Positions 42,001-45,909 of a stretch of 64,000 bases of DNA are shown in pieces (the stretch's first letter is position 1; each line of letters begins with the position of its first letter). This DNA is from Acestrorhynchus altus. Lineage: Eukaryota > Chordata > Actinopteri > Characiformes > Acestrorhynchidae. The notes under the pieces are model-generated. The model had not been told where the DNA came from. It was given only the letters and a program-made list of their open reading frames with translations, and did not search any database. The stretch covers positions 24,076,529 through 24,140,528 of the forward strand of contig CM067521.1 of NCBI GenBank assembly GCA_034509495.1. Direction: 5' to 3'. The position numbers and the translations under genes were made by a program.

Positions 42001-44993
42001 GAGATTCGTCAGCAGCTCCCACTAAAGCTCTAAACACGTTTCTCCTTGGATCTAATTAGAACACTAATGACTCAACACCTTCTGAAGAACTTCCCAGTTG
42101 CCTGCACCAGCGGGGGGGTGGGTGGGTGGAGGGTGAAGAAAATGATGGCCTGCAGATGACACAGGCCCAGGGGAGAGAACTCACCAACACGCAAATACAC
42201 ACAACCATGTCCCACCCACTGGGGGAGAAGAAAAATCAATCTTTCAACGACAGCCATTAACAGTGATTACGGAAGAGGAGGAAAAGGAGGAGTGGGAGCA
42301 GCGGAAGAACCATGGACGGGTGAGCAAAACCTGAGTTTGAGAAGATGGGAACGACATTTCTGAACGACTTCCTGACTGTTATCAAAGGGCATCTAGGAAA
42401 GGGTAGAGGTGTACATAGACCCACTGAGCTGTCCTTCGCAACCTCCTGGTTCTCTAACCACCAAGCAATGAAGACCACATAACTCTGATTGGCCATTTTT
42501 ATCAAGCTTCTTGAAGCATGTTGTGGTTGACGTCAGTACTTCAGGTCTCAGGGAAACGATTTTTGATGAGTTTAATTTCCCTCTTGCGGGGACATCTTTA
42601 TTCACCTAAACATGACAAATGCTTTTATGAGACAATTACACACGCCAGATGTTTACACCTTCGGGAGATCTTAGACTACTGTAAGACTGTAATATGTCTT
42701 CATTTGAAATGTAATGGATCACCCCTAGAGCCGTCCGAATACTTATGACAGTTGATGCTGGTTAGACAGGACACACCTTGCTGTTTGTTATGATATGTGT
42801 ATCGTGTCTGAAGGTTACTCTTATGCAGAGTTATGAAGCCTTGAGTACCAACATGCACCCGCAGGCCCGGGTTCTAAGAGTTAAACATGTCTTCATATAC
42901 AACCTGCTGGGGCTGGGCGATATGGACAGAAAATCATATCCTGATATATTTGATCTAAATAGGGTCATAGGATATGATATGTGGTGTGAAAAAAACAGGA
43001 CACCCCATTTTTACTATATATGAACATTCAGATTTTTGGTATTCATGATCCATGGTGTGGAGTAGGGGTGGAGGGAAGCACAGTGGAGGAGGAACAGAGA
43101 GCAGGGGGCGGAGCAAAATGAGGGAGCGTCTATATTTTTATATCCGGATTAAGATATAAATATCGATATATCGCTCAGCCTGTATCCTGCTCGGTTTATA
43201 TCCCGATATAGATATAAATATCGATATATATCGCTCGGCCCGTATCCTGCTCGGTTTATATCACGATATAGATATAAATATTGATATCACTCAGCCCGTA
43301 TCCGGCTCTGTTTATATCCCAATATAGATATAAATATCGATATATCGTTCAGCCCGTATCCCGCTGTTTATATCCCGATATAGATATAAATATCGATATA
43401 TCGCTCAGCCCGTATCCCGCTCTGTTTATATCCCGATATAGATATAAATATCGATATACCATTCAGCCCTACAACCTGAATAACAAATGATGGACACCGG
43501 GGTCCACAGTACACCTGCATGTGCAGAAGAACCTACCTAATTCACTCATTTTCACTTCAACTATCCTCAAGCATCACAATATTCTGTTTCTGCTAAACTG
43601 CCCACCTCTACGCTTTCCTCCAGCCTGAACATATCCAGTAACGTGTGCTCCTGACACGACCTTCCAGAGCATATCCAACAATCCCACTCAATCCCACTCA
43701 ACGCTGCCACGGTCGCCCCCCAGGTGCCCCCACAAAGTTCACGGTGTGACAGACAGACGTGTTCTTGGATGACGTAAACCATTAAACTGGCAGCACTGCT
43801 GCCTTTGTGGAGCCTGGAGGACCACGTGAGCTCCACTTCATTCATGGATCCGGCAGCACCCTCCCATCTGCAGGTATGACCTCCACGGCATGCAGAAGCT
43901 CAGCCATGCAGTCGAATGCAAAAGCACACACCTGCAGCCTTACTTCCCAATACAAGCCCACCCCGCAGGCTGGGCTCAGCCCTCCTCAGCATTTCGGCAC
44001 ACGATGCTTCCTCTTTTGTGCAGCAGCAGAGCACAAAGGAAGCCGCAGACGGGGCTCGTAGCCTGGGGAAACGGGGCTGTCTGTCACACTCGGCTTCAGA
44101 GGACTAACACACCTCGTCTTCTGACCACAGACCAAACTGCACCGCTTCCCCCCTCCACACACACACCCCCGTACACACCCCCTCAGGTCAGCTCTCAGAA
44201 GGGTGGTGGGAGACAGACAATAGGCAGACGAGCAGACTGGCTGGTGCAGCACTGTGTGAAGCTCTGGCTGGTGATCAGACAGGACGTGTACATATGAATG
44301 TGTGATCACAATGCATCAGTGCTTGATCCTGGACATCTAGAGAGGGTGTCATCTAGAGACAGACAGTCACGCAAATCAATGACACTTGATGTCAGGAAGT
44401 CCTGCAAAGTCCACAGCGCAGTGCTGATACCGGTGCAGCCCCAGGTGGTCAACGCAGGGGCTGGAGGGCTGCAATGAAGGCCATCATGACATTGGAGCCC
44501 CCAAAGTCTATGCAATGCAGGAAATATGTGGGTCTTAGAGTGCCCCCCCCCCACAACCTCACCTCAAACCCCCCAACCAAAAACCTATGCAATGCAGAAT
44601 AATTGATGGGGTCTCAATGTGCTATTAATTGGGGGGAGGGGGGTGCCCCCACACCACCTCACCTCAAGCCCCCCCACCCACACCTATGCAATGCATGCAT
44701 GCAATGGGGGGGTGCCCCTACTCCACCTCACCTCAGCCCCCCCCCCCCAAAAAAAACCTATGCAATGCTGAATATTTGGTGGGGGTCTAATAATGTGCTA
44801 TTAATGGGTGGTTGGGGGGGGTGCCCCTACACCACCTCACCTCAGCCCCGCCCAAAGCATTGTCAGAGCAGAGCTCACCTTTAAACCCCCCCTTTAAAGC
44901 TGTTTTGTTGGGAAAGGCGAGTAAGCAGTGGGGTGTAAACGGAAGCGCTCACCGTACGGACACTTTCACACAGCAGTCATTCTGCGCCGCCAT
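124..44993 (-). CDS. kif21b: kif21b, kinesin-4 family motor, exons 1-19 (3' part of gene outside window)
   Basis: This is a plus-end-directed kinesin that moves along and restrains the growth of microtubules, mainly in neurons (family knowledge). Nineteen exons on the minus strand join in frame to 3123 nt (1041 codons): 44953-44993, 16744-16966, 15449-15631, 14046-14195, 13611-13739, 13110-13289, 11337-11452, 8752-8947, 6869-7058, 6671-6734, 6053-6277, 4553-4682, 3239-3377, 2932-3120, 2053-2252, 1777-1884, 1307-1608, 1055-1208, 124-327. All introns are GT-AG. The motor domain spans roughly residues 8-370, with P-loop GQTGSGKT at 87-94, switch I NAQSSRSH at 219-226 and switch II DLAGSE at 275-280. 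Coiled coils, an acidic stretch (about 610-655) and the regulatory coiled coil (about 925-1010) follow. It matches KIF21B better than KIF21A, for example at [35 protein letters not shown] and RERLA-like AKPMSERVAGR. The human protein is about 1640 residues, so about 600 C-terminal residues including the WD40 repeats lie left of position 1. No coding exon is broken. Confidence 0.96.
328..1054. other. kif21b intron 18
   Basis: No coding content. It is AT-rich up to about 720, then holds a copy of the dispersed GC-box repeat family with its minisatellite (separate entry). Confidence 0.85.
781..975 (+). repeat. GC-box minisatellite, locus 1 (4 units)
   Basis: Four tandem units of about 45-52 bp. 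Each has the order CAACCTGCATACA, ACTCTGA(CTGATCAGA), then GAGGGGGCGGGGCTGATG. The flank at about 708-780 (GTTTAAATTCTAAAGGAG, GCATGTTTACTGCTCTGTCC) recurs inverted beside the 45900 array. The array is therefore part of a longer dispersed repeat. Confidence 0.88.
1055..1208 (-). CDS. kif21b: kif21b exon 18, regulatory coiled coil
   Basis: Residues 922-973: SRKKFQRKGVSSSFSKTARQ, KWQALERRVMDIVMQRMTIA and NVEADMDRLIK. This aligns with the autoinhibitory coiled coil of KIF21A. Arg949 in LERR sits at the position of KIF21A Arg954, which is altered in the human eye-movement disorder CFEOM (established knowledge). 154 nt, acceptor TGCAG, donor AAAG|GTGCTG. Confidence 0.95.
1307..1608 (-). CDS. kif21b: kif21b exon 17
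   Basis: Residues 822-922: YQIRALESQKRQQEIVLRRK, TQEVTALRRLAKPMSERVAG, then a Ser/Thr-rich linker and SVSSIVRQWNTKLNGYLGE. 302 nt, acceptor CACAG, donor CCAG|GTGCGT. AKPMSERVAGR and SVSSIVRQWN are KIF21B-type. Confidence 0.95.
1777..1884 (-). CDS. kif21b: kif21b exon 16
   Basis: Residues 786-821: VALMKQMKEEQQRRRMIEAK then RNREIAQLKKEQRRQE. 108 nt, phase 0/0, acceptor TTGCAG, donor GAG|GTCAGA. Basic coiled coil, matching human [20 protein letters not shown]. Confidence 0.95.
2053..2252 (-). CDS. kif21b: kif21b exon 15, coiled coil
   Basis: Residues 719-785: SMENYTEEKASKIKAEYEKR, LKEMNRDLVKLQAAQKEHAR and RYERELKKLQAEVAEMKKAK. 200 nt, acceptor AACAG, donor CCAAG|GTAGGG. The in-frame ATG near the acceptor is internal and is not a start. 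Confidence 0.95.
2395..2580 (-). repeat. ATCGAT-rich minisatellite, locus 1 (3 units)
   Basis: Three tandem units of about 58-60 bp in intron 14 with core ATATATCGATATTTATATC, a spacer GGGATATAAACAGAGC and GGGATACGGGC. The same unit forms larger arrays in the opposite orientation at 21265 and 43130. Confidence 0.88.
2932..3120 (-). CDS. kif21b: kif21b exon 14, coiled coil
   Basis: Residues 656-718: ANFQADLADLTCEIEIKQRL, IDELENSQRRLMTLK and [20 protein letters not shown]. Nearly identical to human in this coil. 189 nt, acceptor CTCAG. The donor A|GTACGT was chosen over the open frame that runs on past it. Confidence 0.94.
3239..3377 (-). CDS. kif21b: kif21b exon 13, acidic stretch
   Basis: Residues 610-655: DGMYPLPEEESGCDEDEEDE, then a run of Asp/Glu and DESLVDSDSDSDEK, matching human ESLVDSDSD. 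139 nt, acceptor CCAG, donor AAAG|GTTCGT. Confidence 0.94.
3690..3981 (+). mobile_element. Tc1-like transposon relic, interrupted
   Basis: The left part (ACCAATTGGCACCGTGCCTA, ATGCCAGGC, GTGGAGCAGTGGAACTGTGT) and the right end (TCCCGATACTTTTGTCC) match a common fish Tc1-like element. The transposase is missing. A different repeat at about 3825-3920 splits it. Confidence 0.6.
3825..3925 (+). mobile_element. SINE-like fish repeat inside Tc1 relic
   Basis: CATTTACATTTACGGCATT, then GCATAGTCACCCAGACTGG and AATCGAACCCCAGTCTCCCA. It shares its 3' half with the copy at 36410-36565. The GAATCGAACCCC stretch resembles a tRNA-type B-box on the minus strand. Confidence 0.55.
3982..4504 (-). mobile_element. 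Tc1-like 523-bp deletion derivative, copy 1
   Basis: Perfect terminal inverted repeats begin CAGGGGTTGGACAATGAAAC and end in the reverse complement, flanked by TA (3980-3981 and 4505-4506) as expected for Tc1/mariner. On the minus strand it keeps the start of the transposase N-terminal helix-turn-helix region. The central and C-terminal parts are missing. The junction GAAGGACATTTTTTGGA is the same as in copies 2 and 3. Confidence 0.9.
4553..4682 (-). CDS. kif21b: kif21b exon 12, charged linker
   Basis: Residues 566-609: SPEREKGLKKRAKLQAQENE, then a Gln/Asn/Glu-rich variable part ending GDSDNEPEE. The SPEREK..KKRAKLQ core matches human SPEKEAFKKRAKLQ. 130 nt, acceptor CACAG, donor GAA|GTGAGT. 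Low complexity makes it easy to miss. Confidence 0.92.
4988..5380 (+). mobile_element. Foldback/MITE-like element, copy A
   Basis: Shares CACTCCAGCAGCACTGCTG, CCACTCGTACCAGCAACACA, GTGGTGGTCCTGTGGGGTCC and AAAGTCTGCAGAGAAACAGA with the copies at 9930, 15870, 57300, 58170 and 62815. No ORF. It is probably non-autonomous and related to elements with TIRs reading ATAATGTTATGGCTGATC. Confidence 0.75.
5521..5562 (-). repeat. (CCCCTG)n hexanucleotide run
   Basis: About six CCCCTG units. On the kif21b sense strand this is (CAGGGG)n, with repeated runs of four G that could form a G-quadruplex in the pre-mRNA. Confidence 0.9.
6053..6277 (-). CDS. kif21b: kif21b exon 11
   Basis: Residues 491-566: RSKLLESEAMNESLRRSVSR, then ARSPY and a Pro/Ser-rich linker that is longer than in human, ending in the basic AKLDIERLKKKERNQRRKR. 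225 nt, acceptor CTCAG, donor AAGAG|GTGAGA. Confidence 0.95.
6437..6577 (-). repeat. GC-box minisatellite, locus 2 (about 3 units, inverted)
   Basis: Units AGCCCCGCCCCCTCTCTCTG, ATCAGTCAGAGTCTGTA and CAGGTTGAACATT, the reverse complement of locus 1. Lies in intron 10. Confidence 0.88.
6671..6734 (-). CDS. kif21b: kif21b exon 10
   Basis: A 64-nt exon too short to stand out as an ORF. It encodes [20 protein letters not shown] plus LR across the junctions (residues 470-491), matching human [20 protein letters not shown]. Acceptor CTCAG, donor CTCAG|GTGAGA. Confidence 0.93.
6869..7058 (-). CDS. kif21b: kif21b exon 9, neck coiled coil
   Basis: Residues 407 to part of 470: GKRVACEDGSEGFSDLFQEN, then SMLQRENETMRMRVKAMQET, and so on to NLLLTKT. 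Heptad-rich coiled coil, matching human [20 protein letters not shown]. 190 nt. The donor ACAG|GTCCGA is weaker than the others but gives the right phase. Confidence 0.94.
7255..7602 (-). mobile_element. Tc1-like deletion derivative
   Basis: Begins TACACTACATGGGCAAAAGT and ends GTGTCCACAAACATTTGGAC..CCGTA. The segment GCAATGGCTGCACCCTAAAG, AGCTGAATGCCTTTATT recurs at 57590-57730 and belongs to a widespread fish Tc1-like family. The transposase core is deleted. Confidence 0.65.
8455..8665 (+). mobile_element. Tc1-like transposase N-terminal relic 1
   Basis: The frame reads SKELSEAFRTKAVDADESGK then ISRYTVHYIIHKQN. This resembles the paired helix-turn-helix start of fish Tc1 transposases (KELS..R..VVD.H.SG.G). 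No DDE core follows. A sister copy lies at 10720-10905 in the same orientation. Confidence 0.65.
8752..8947 (-). CDS. kif21b: kif21b exon 8, end of motor and neck
   Basis: Residues 341-406. It reads SRTVMIACVSPSDRDFMETL, NTLKYANRARNIKNKV and [20 protein letters not shown], which are the last motor helices and the start of the neck coil. 196 nt, acceptor CTAG, donor GCG|GTGAGG. A purine/pyrimidine-skewed tract of about 450 bp lies directly upstream of the acceptor. Confidence 0.97.
8950..9412 (-). repeat. Long polypyrimidine tract upstream of kif21b exon 8
   Basis: On the plus strand this is almost unbroken GA-rich DNA (GAGATGAGA, GACGAGAAGAGA motifs). On the kif21b sense strand it is a pyrimidine tract of about 450 nt ending at the exon 8 acceptor (8948). 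Confidence 0.85.
9477..9510. repeat. (CA)n microsatellite
   Basis: About 17 CA units. Lies in intron 7. Confidence 0.95.
9930..10570. mobile_element. Foldback/MITE-like element, copy B (most complete)
   Basis: The left arm (about 10010-10140: GACTGTAGTTCATCTGTTTC, CTGCAGACTTTATTCTCCTC, GGACCACCACAGAGCAGAT) is the near-perfect reverse complement of the right arm (about 10420-10530). The arms enclose a unique centre of about 280 bp. The right end carries ATGTTATGGCTGATCAG. No ORF. Confidence 0.82.
10720..10905 (+). mobile_element. Tc1-like transposase N-terminal relic 2
   Basis: Shares AACCTCAGACATTA, GTAGATGCAGATGAGTCTGG and TTCATAAAG..CTCA with the relic at 8455. Stops and deletions break the frame. 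Confidence 0.6.
10984..11100 (-). pseudogene. Partial, decayed copy of kif21b exon 5 with flanking intron
   Basis: Positions 10991-11080 align without gaps to 13681-13770 at 83 of 90 positions. On the minus strand the acceptor CTCAG is kept at 11050-11051. The frame reads LLQCLKLGALSRTTARTQVN then Ala and a stop (TAA, 10984-10986). The parent has Ser for the Arg and Met for the Val. The second half of the exon is missing. Upstream intron is included: TGTCCCTCAAAACCCTTT at 11086 matches 13947. It is therefore a DNA-level duplication and not a retrocopy. Confidence 0.9.
11337..11452 (-). CDS. kif21b: kif21b exon 7, motor domain
   Basis: Residues 303 to part of 341: LALGNVISALGDQSKKAGHV then PYRDSKLTRLLQDSLGGN. 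The segment PYRDSKLTRLL is a kinesin microtubule-contacting motif (family knowledge). 116 nt. The donor is ACAG|GTAATG, leaving Ser341 split. A (CA)n run starts within ten bases of the acceptor. Confidence 0.95.
11459..11491. repeat. (CA)n microsatellite next to exon 7 acceptor
   Basis: About 16 units, within ten bases of the exon 7 acceptor. On the sense strand it is (TG)n directly before the splice site. Confidence 0.95.
12263..12785 (-). mobile_element. Tc1-like 523-bp deletion derivative, copy 2
   Basis: Same ends (CAGGGGTTGGACAATGAAAC and its complement), same length and the same internal junction (GAAGGACATTTTTTGGA) as copy 1. The left flank is TG instead of TA, so the target duplication has decayed. 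The right flank is TA. Confidence 0.9.
13110..13289 (-). CDS. kif21b: kif21b exon 6, switch II
   Basis: Residues 243-302. A variable loop (ANGPASDDVNGVSDGS) precedes [20 protein letters not shown], with switch II DLAGSE at 275-280, and ends in GISINCGL. 180 nt, phase 0/0, acceptor GTAG, donor CTG|GTAGGC. Confidence 0.97.
13611..13739 (-). CDS. kif21b: kif21b exon 5, switch I
   Basis: Residues 200-242, LLQCLKLGALSRTTASTQMN followed by AQSSRSHAIFTIHLCQM. It carries switch I (N219 to H226), which senses the nucleotide gamma-phosphate. 129 nt, phase 0/0, acceptor CTCAG, donor CTG|GTATCG. About half of this exon has a decayed copy in intron 7 at about 10984-11080. Confidence 0.97.
13770..13946. 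mobile_element. Probable Tc1-like fragment in kif21b intron 4
   Basis: Contains CCACCACCACGCTTCACAGC, TGGTATAAAGTTCTTATTAG, typical of the 'KHGGGS' segment of a Tc1-like transposase read on the minus strand. This block is absent from the exon 5 copy in intron 7. Confidence 0.55.
14046..14195 (-). CDS. kif21b: kif21b exon 4, motor domain
   Basis: Residues 150-199. It reads LYNEEILDLFDNTRDPEAR then SNIKIHEDGSGGIYTSGV, the kinesin core region after the P-loop. 150 nt, phase 0/0, donor GAG|GTCAGA. Confidence 0.97.
14196..15448. other. kif21b intron 3
   Basis: Contains a LINE 3'-end relic (15078-15303). 14300-15070 shows no recognised element. Confidence 0.7.
15078..15303 (+). mobile_element. 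LINE reverse-transcriptase C-terminal relic
   Basis: One frame reads RMSPKRPARVAKKWIPEGG and, after a frameshift, DLKDKDISWEDGQTVAVDRD then SWRQDDW. This is the pattern RPK.TWRRT..DL....W..A...A.DR..WR found at the C-terminus of fish non-LTR reverse transcriptases. It is frameshifted and short, so it is dead. Confidence 0.6.
15449..15631 (-). CDS. kif21b: kif21b exon 3, P-loop exon
   Basis: Residues 89-149. It opens with TGSGKTYTMGTGFDV, which completes the Walker A/P-loop, then [11 protein letters not shown] and EFKVSAQFLE. The 183-nt exon is in phase 0 at both ends, with acceptor TGCAG and donor GAG|GTGAGA. Confidence 0.97.
15632..16743. other. kif21b intron 2
   Basis: An AT-rich palindromic patch at 15720-15780 (TATTTATAAATAGTTTATTT) and a foldback-element copy at about 15870-16130. 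The rest is unremarkable. Confidence 0.75.
15870..16130 (+). mobile_element. Foldback/MITE-like element, copy C
   Basis: Shares GTCTCTGACTTTACATCTAC, CACTCCAGCAGCACTGCTG, CACCACCACCATGTCAGTGT and GTGGGGTCCTGATCATTGAA with copy B. The right arm is cut short. Confidence 0.75.
16744..16966 (-). CDS. kif21b: kif21b exon 2, motor domain N-terminus
   Basis: Residues 14-88. The exon begins RIRPQMAKEKIEGCHICTSV, has the KIF21 signature TPGEPQVLLGKDKAFTYDF, and ends at AYGQ, the first half of the nucleotide-binding P-loop. The acceptor is ..CACAG and the donor CCAG|GTGCGC. The 223-nt length fits the phase left by exon 1. Confidence 0.96.
17105..17235 (+). mobile_element. tRNA-derived SINE, 3' fragment
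   Basis: CTGCCCACCACTCTGGGCAT, GTGTGCTCACTGCCCC and GGATGGATTAAATACAGAGG match the body of the SINE at 55120-55350. The tRNA-like head is missing. Confidence 0.65.
18689..18711. repeat. Poly-C run
   Basis: About 23 consecutive C on the plus strand, which is a G-run in the kif21b pre-mRNA. Confidence 0.9.
20772..20809. repeat. (GT)n microsatellite
   Basis: About 19 GT units in intron 1. Confidence 0.95.
21265..21690 (+). repeat. ATCGAT-rich minisatellite, locus 2 (about 7 units)
   Basis: Tandem units of about 50-60 bp: ATATCGATATATCGCTCAGC, CCGTATCC(C/T)GCTCTGTTTATATC and (C)GATATAGATATAAAT. Units differ by small deletions and single changes. Reverse orientation relative to locus 1. Confidence 0.9.
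22450..22520 (-). repeat. C-rich tract, G-quadruplex-prone on kif21b sense strand
   Basis: Runs of 3-7 C separated by single A or T (CCCACCCACCCACCCACCCC). On the minus (transcribed-sense) strand this gives many G-runs with 1-nt loops. Confidence 0.85.
23170..23390 (+). mobile_element. Tc1-like transposase relic
   Basis: Reads (V)KHGGGSM near 23180, RVMQQDNDPEH near 23220-23255 and LWRDLKRTADL near 23338-23370. These are the order and motifs of a Tc1 DDE transposase (first D region missing, QQDN with the second D, then the region after the E). Internal deletions make it non-functional. Confidence 0.7.
24607..24753 (+). repeat. CTCCACCAGA minisatellite
   Basis: About five units of 15 bp (ACTCTCCACCAGACT spacing), then about nine units of the shorter 10-bp CTCCACCAGA form. 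A change of period occurs inside one array. Confidence 0.9.
25080..25500 (+). mobile_element. Tc1-like transposase relic, second family
   Basis: Frame KHHTTPTAGVMIWGASS, then WHFQQDNAPTHSKGF and a C-terminal LQDAMQNLYASMPNRIS. The QQDNAPTH catalytic-Asp motif is intact, but the segment holding the catalytic Glu (SPDLNPIE..W) is missing and the frame is broken. Confidence 0.72.
26085..26400 (+). mobile_element. SINE-like element with B-box-like motif
   Basis: GGATCACGAGTTCGAATTGT, GCTTGCCGTCAGCAGCCGGG, GGTGGGTAGCTGGCGCTCTC, and a tail with TATCAGAGGAAGCATCACG. The GAGTTCGAATT stretch resembles a pol III B-box. The layout matches a fish SINE family. It is followed by A-rich AAAATAAAATAAAATAAAT. 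Confidence 0.6.
27682..27748. repeat. (GT)n microsatellite
   Basis: About 33 uninterrupted GT units. A GA run follows at about 27829-27855. Confidence 0.95.
27858..28000 (+). repeat. Tandem repeat, about 56-60 bp unit, 2.5 copies
   Basis: Unit: GGACTGAGTGATGTTCTC, AGTGTGGATCAGGTCAGTGT, TCTGATCCTCACTGTA. The three copies differ at few positions. A short CAGA run follows. Confidence 0.88.
28633..28693. repeat. (GT)n microsatellite
   Basis: About 30 GT units. A shorter GT run lies at 28477-28505. Confidence 0.95.
29655..30174 (-). mobile_element. Tc1-like 523-bp deletion derivative, copy 3
   Basis: Left end CAGGGGTTGGACAATGAAAC after TA. Same internal junction (GAAGGACATTTTTTGGA) as the other copies. 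The right end has decayed (CCAACACTAAT instead of CCAACCCCTGTA). Confidence 0.9.
32035..32345 (-). mobile_element. Tc1-like transposase relic, third family, C-terminal part
   Basis: On the minus strand it ends NLYSSMQRRLARCV, preceded by LSENIQAAWDGSSQDTIR, the typical Tc1 C-terminus. The plus-strand landmarks GACAGGTCTGGAGATGAGAC, CGACCACGGCGTAGT recur at 51840 and 63000. Frameshifted. Confidence 0.7.
33159..33204. repeat. (GT)n microsatellite
   Basis: About 22 units. Confidence 0.95.
33515..33660 (+). mobile_element. tRNA-derived SINE, 3' fragment
   Basis: GGCTGCCCACCGCTCCGGGC, GTGTTCACTGCCTTCTAGTG, GTGGATGGGTTAGATC. Same family as 55120 and 17105, head missing. Confidence 0.65.
33936..33980. 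repeat. (GT)n microsatellite
   Basis: About 22 units. Confidence 0.95.
34368..34446. repeat. (GT)n microsatellite, longest in window
   Basis: About 39 GT units. A CA run of about 15 units lies 110 bp to the left (34221-34250), so the two form an imperfect inverted pair. Confidence 0.95.
34750..34945 (+). mobile_element. Tc1-like transposase C-terminal relic, third family
   Basis: Frame TAPSAELSENIQVAWDGSPQ then GTIRNLYISMQRRLAC, the same C-terminus as at 32035, in the opposite orientation. Only the tail remains. Confidence 0.68.
36405..36570 (+). mobile_element. SINE-like fish repeat
   Basis: TTATGGCATTTATCTGACGC, TCTTATCCAGAGTGACTTAC, then CGCCCAGACTGGGAATCGAA and CCCCAGTCTCCCAAC. The GCATTT..GACGC..TTATCCAGAG core is a very common fish interspersed repeat. 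Confidence 0.65.
39032..39076. repeat. (GT)n microsatellite
   Basis: About 22 units in intron 1. A CT-rich stretch follows at 39200-39270. Confidence 0.95.
43130..43475 (+). repeat. ATCGAT-rich minisatellite, locus 3 (about 6 units)
   Basis: Same unit and orientation as locus 2. Isolated single units occur at about 29270, 40080 and 40730, each beside a GGGCTGGGCGATAT-like or CTCCTCTACTCTGCT-like flank, so the unit seems to be part of a dispersed element. Confidence 0.88.
44525..44865. repeat. Tandem repeat of about 90-120 bp with G- and C-runs, about 4 copies
   Basis: Units share CCACCTCACCTCA(A)GCCCC, ACCTATGCAATGC, TGTGCTATTAAT and GGGGGGGTGCCCC. The array starts about 90 bp inside kif21b intron 1. 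Confidence 0.85.
44953..44993 (-). CDS. kif21b: kif21b exon 1 (start codon)
   Basis: The 41-nt coding part begins with ATG at 44993 in a strong context (A at -3, G at +4) and reads MAAQNDCCVKVSVR up to a GTGAGC donor. The last codon is split after two bases and is completed in exon 2 as Arg14. Human KIF21B also starts with a short MAGQGDCCVKVAVR segment, which supports both the start and the isolated exon. It is too short to show up as an ordinary ORF. Confidence 0.93.
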
Positions 44994-45164
44994 GGTTCTA
45001 CCAGTGGTCCTCCGCCCGGGTCTACCAGTGGTCCTATGCTGGGTCTACCAGTCGTTCCCGGACGTCATCGCTTCCAGACGGCCCCCTGAAGCGTGCCAGC
45101 CGCCGTCCTCTGCTCGCGCAGTCCCGCTCGGTTCTGTCACATGTGTGCGAGCGCAAGAGACACA

Positions 45165-45196
<32 letters not shown>

Positions 45197-45300
45197 TACA
45201 GGCTGGCTGAGCCTCGCTCACGCCGAGGTGGGCGTGGCCTACCCCTGTGAGCGCCGGCCCCGGCCCCGCCCACCAGCCAATCAGAGAGCAGCGCCGGCTG
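44994..45300 (-). promoter_or_regulatory. kif21b: kif21b 5' leader and promoter-like region
   Basis: This GC- and CpG-rich stretch lies just upstream of the kif21b ATG. It holds a GC-box cluster (GGCCCCGGCCCCGCCC, about 45255-45270) and a CCAAT box (45276-45280), which suits a TATA-less housekeeping or neuronal promoter. A CRE-like GACGTCAT lies near 45061. A (CA)n microsatellite (about 45162-45198) sits inside. The transcription start cannot be read from sequence, so the boundaries are inferred. Confidence 0.6.
45162..45198. repeat. (CA)n microsatellite in kif21b 5' region
   Basis: About 18 units, with interruptions, between the start codon and the GC/CCAAT boxes. Confidence 0.93.
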
Positions 45301-45427
45301 TACAGGGAAAGAGTGGAAGAAGGGATGAAGAGTTTAACCCATTAAAGCCCAAAACGACCTGCCATATGATCTCAGCAGCTCAGCGTGGCTTTTTCTTATG
45401 GCGATAAACAAGTCACGTGACTTCTGT

Positions 45428-45815
45428 GAATAGTGGGATTGCAGTAGGCAATCAGTGGGATTCGTAAGTGCGATCCTTTCCACACGTTTTTGTGTCTCCG
45501 GCCGCAATTTTCGAGATATCGACTCCGTTCCCACTGTAAAATGTCTGTCCTGAAATGGAATGGTGTGCTTGTTTATTTTTTTCGAACTGCAATCCCAGTA
45601 AACCTCTGGCCGGTGATTCAACATTGAACAGTGTGATTGCAGTAGGCAATTGTTAGTGTGATTCGTAAGTGTGATCCTTTCCTCCCATGTTATGTCCCCC
45701 TAACTCCAGCCACAATTTACTTGTTTCCGCAATGTAAATGGAATGGTGTGTTTATATCACTCTTTGCTAAGTACAATCCCAGTAAACATTTGGCGATTGA
45801 TTCCACGTTCATGGT
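45428..45815. repeat. Two-copy tandem duplication (about 195 bp each)
   Basis: The copies at about 45431-45620 and 45628-45815 share GTG(G/T)GATTGCAGTAGGCAAT, GTGATTCGTAAGTGTGATCC, AATGGAATGGTGTG and CAATCCCAGTAAAC in the same order. They are diverged by many substitutions and small indels. The array lies directly upstream of the kif21b promoter. Confidence 0.85.
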
Positions 45816-45909
45816 TGAAAACGAAAGTTGAAAAGTCAGACGATGAAAAGACGACTGAATCGTATTAAAGGCGTCCTTAACAGACTTGTCTAAAACTTAT
45901 TTGTCCCTC

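Larger units (their letters stand above)
16967..44952. other. kif21b intron 1, 28 kb
   Basis: A 27,986-bp intron between the 14-residue first exon and the motor exons. No coding gene was found on either strand. It holds Tc1 relics (23170, 25080, 29655, 32035, 34750), SINE fragments (17105, 26085, 33515, 36410), ATCGAT arrays (21265, 43130) and many microsatellites. It also has stretches with no recognised repeat that may be regulatory (about 28070-28330, 35200-35345, 38500-38900, 39880-40030). Confidence 0.85.

Noticed and set aside
45034..45273. Minus-strand frame overlapping the kif21b promoter
   Set aside because: It begins with GTG and not ATG, and runs through a CA repeat. No evidence for an upstream coding ORF.
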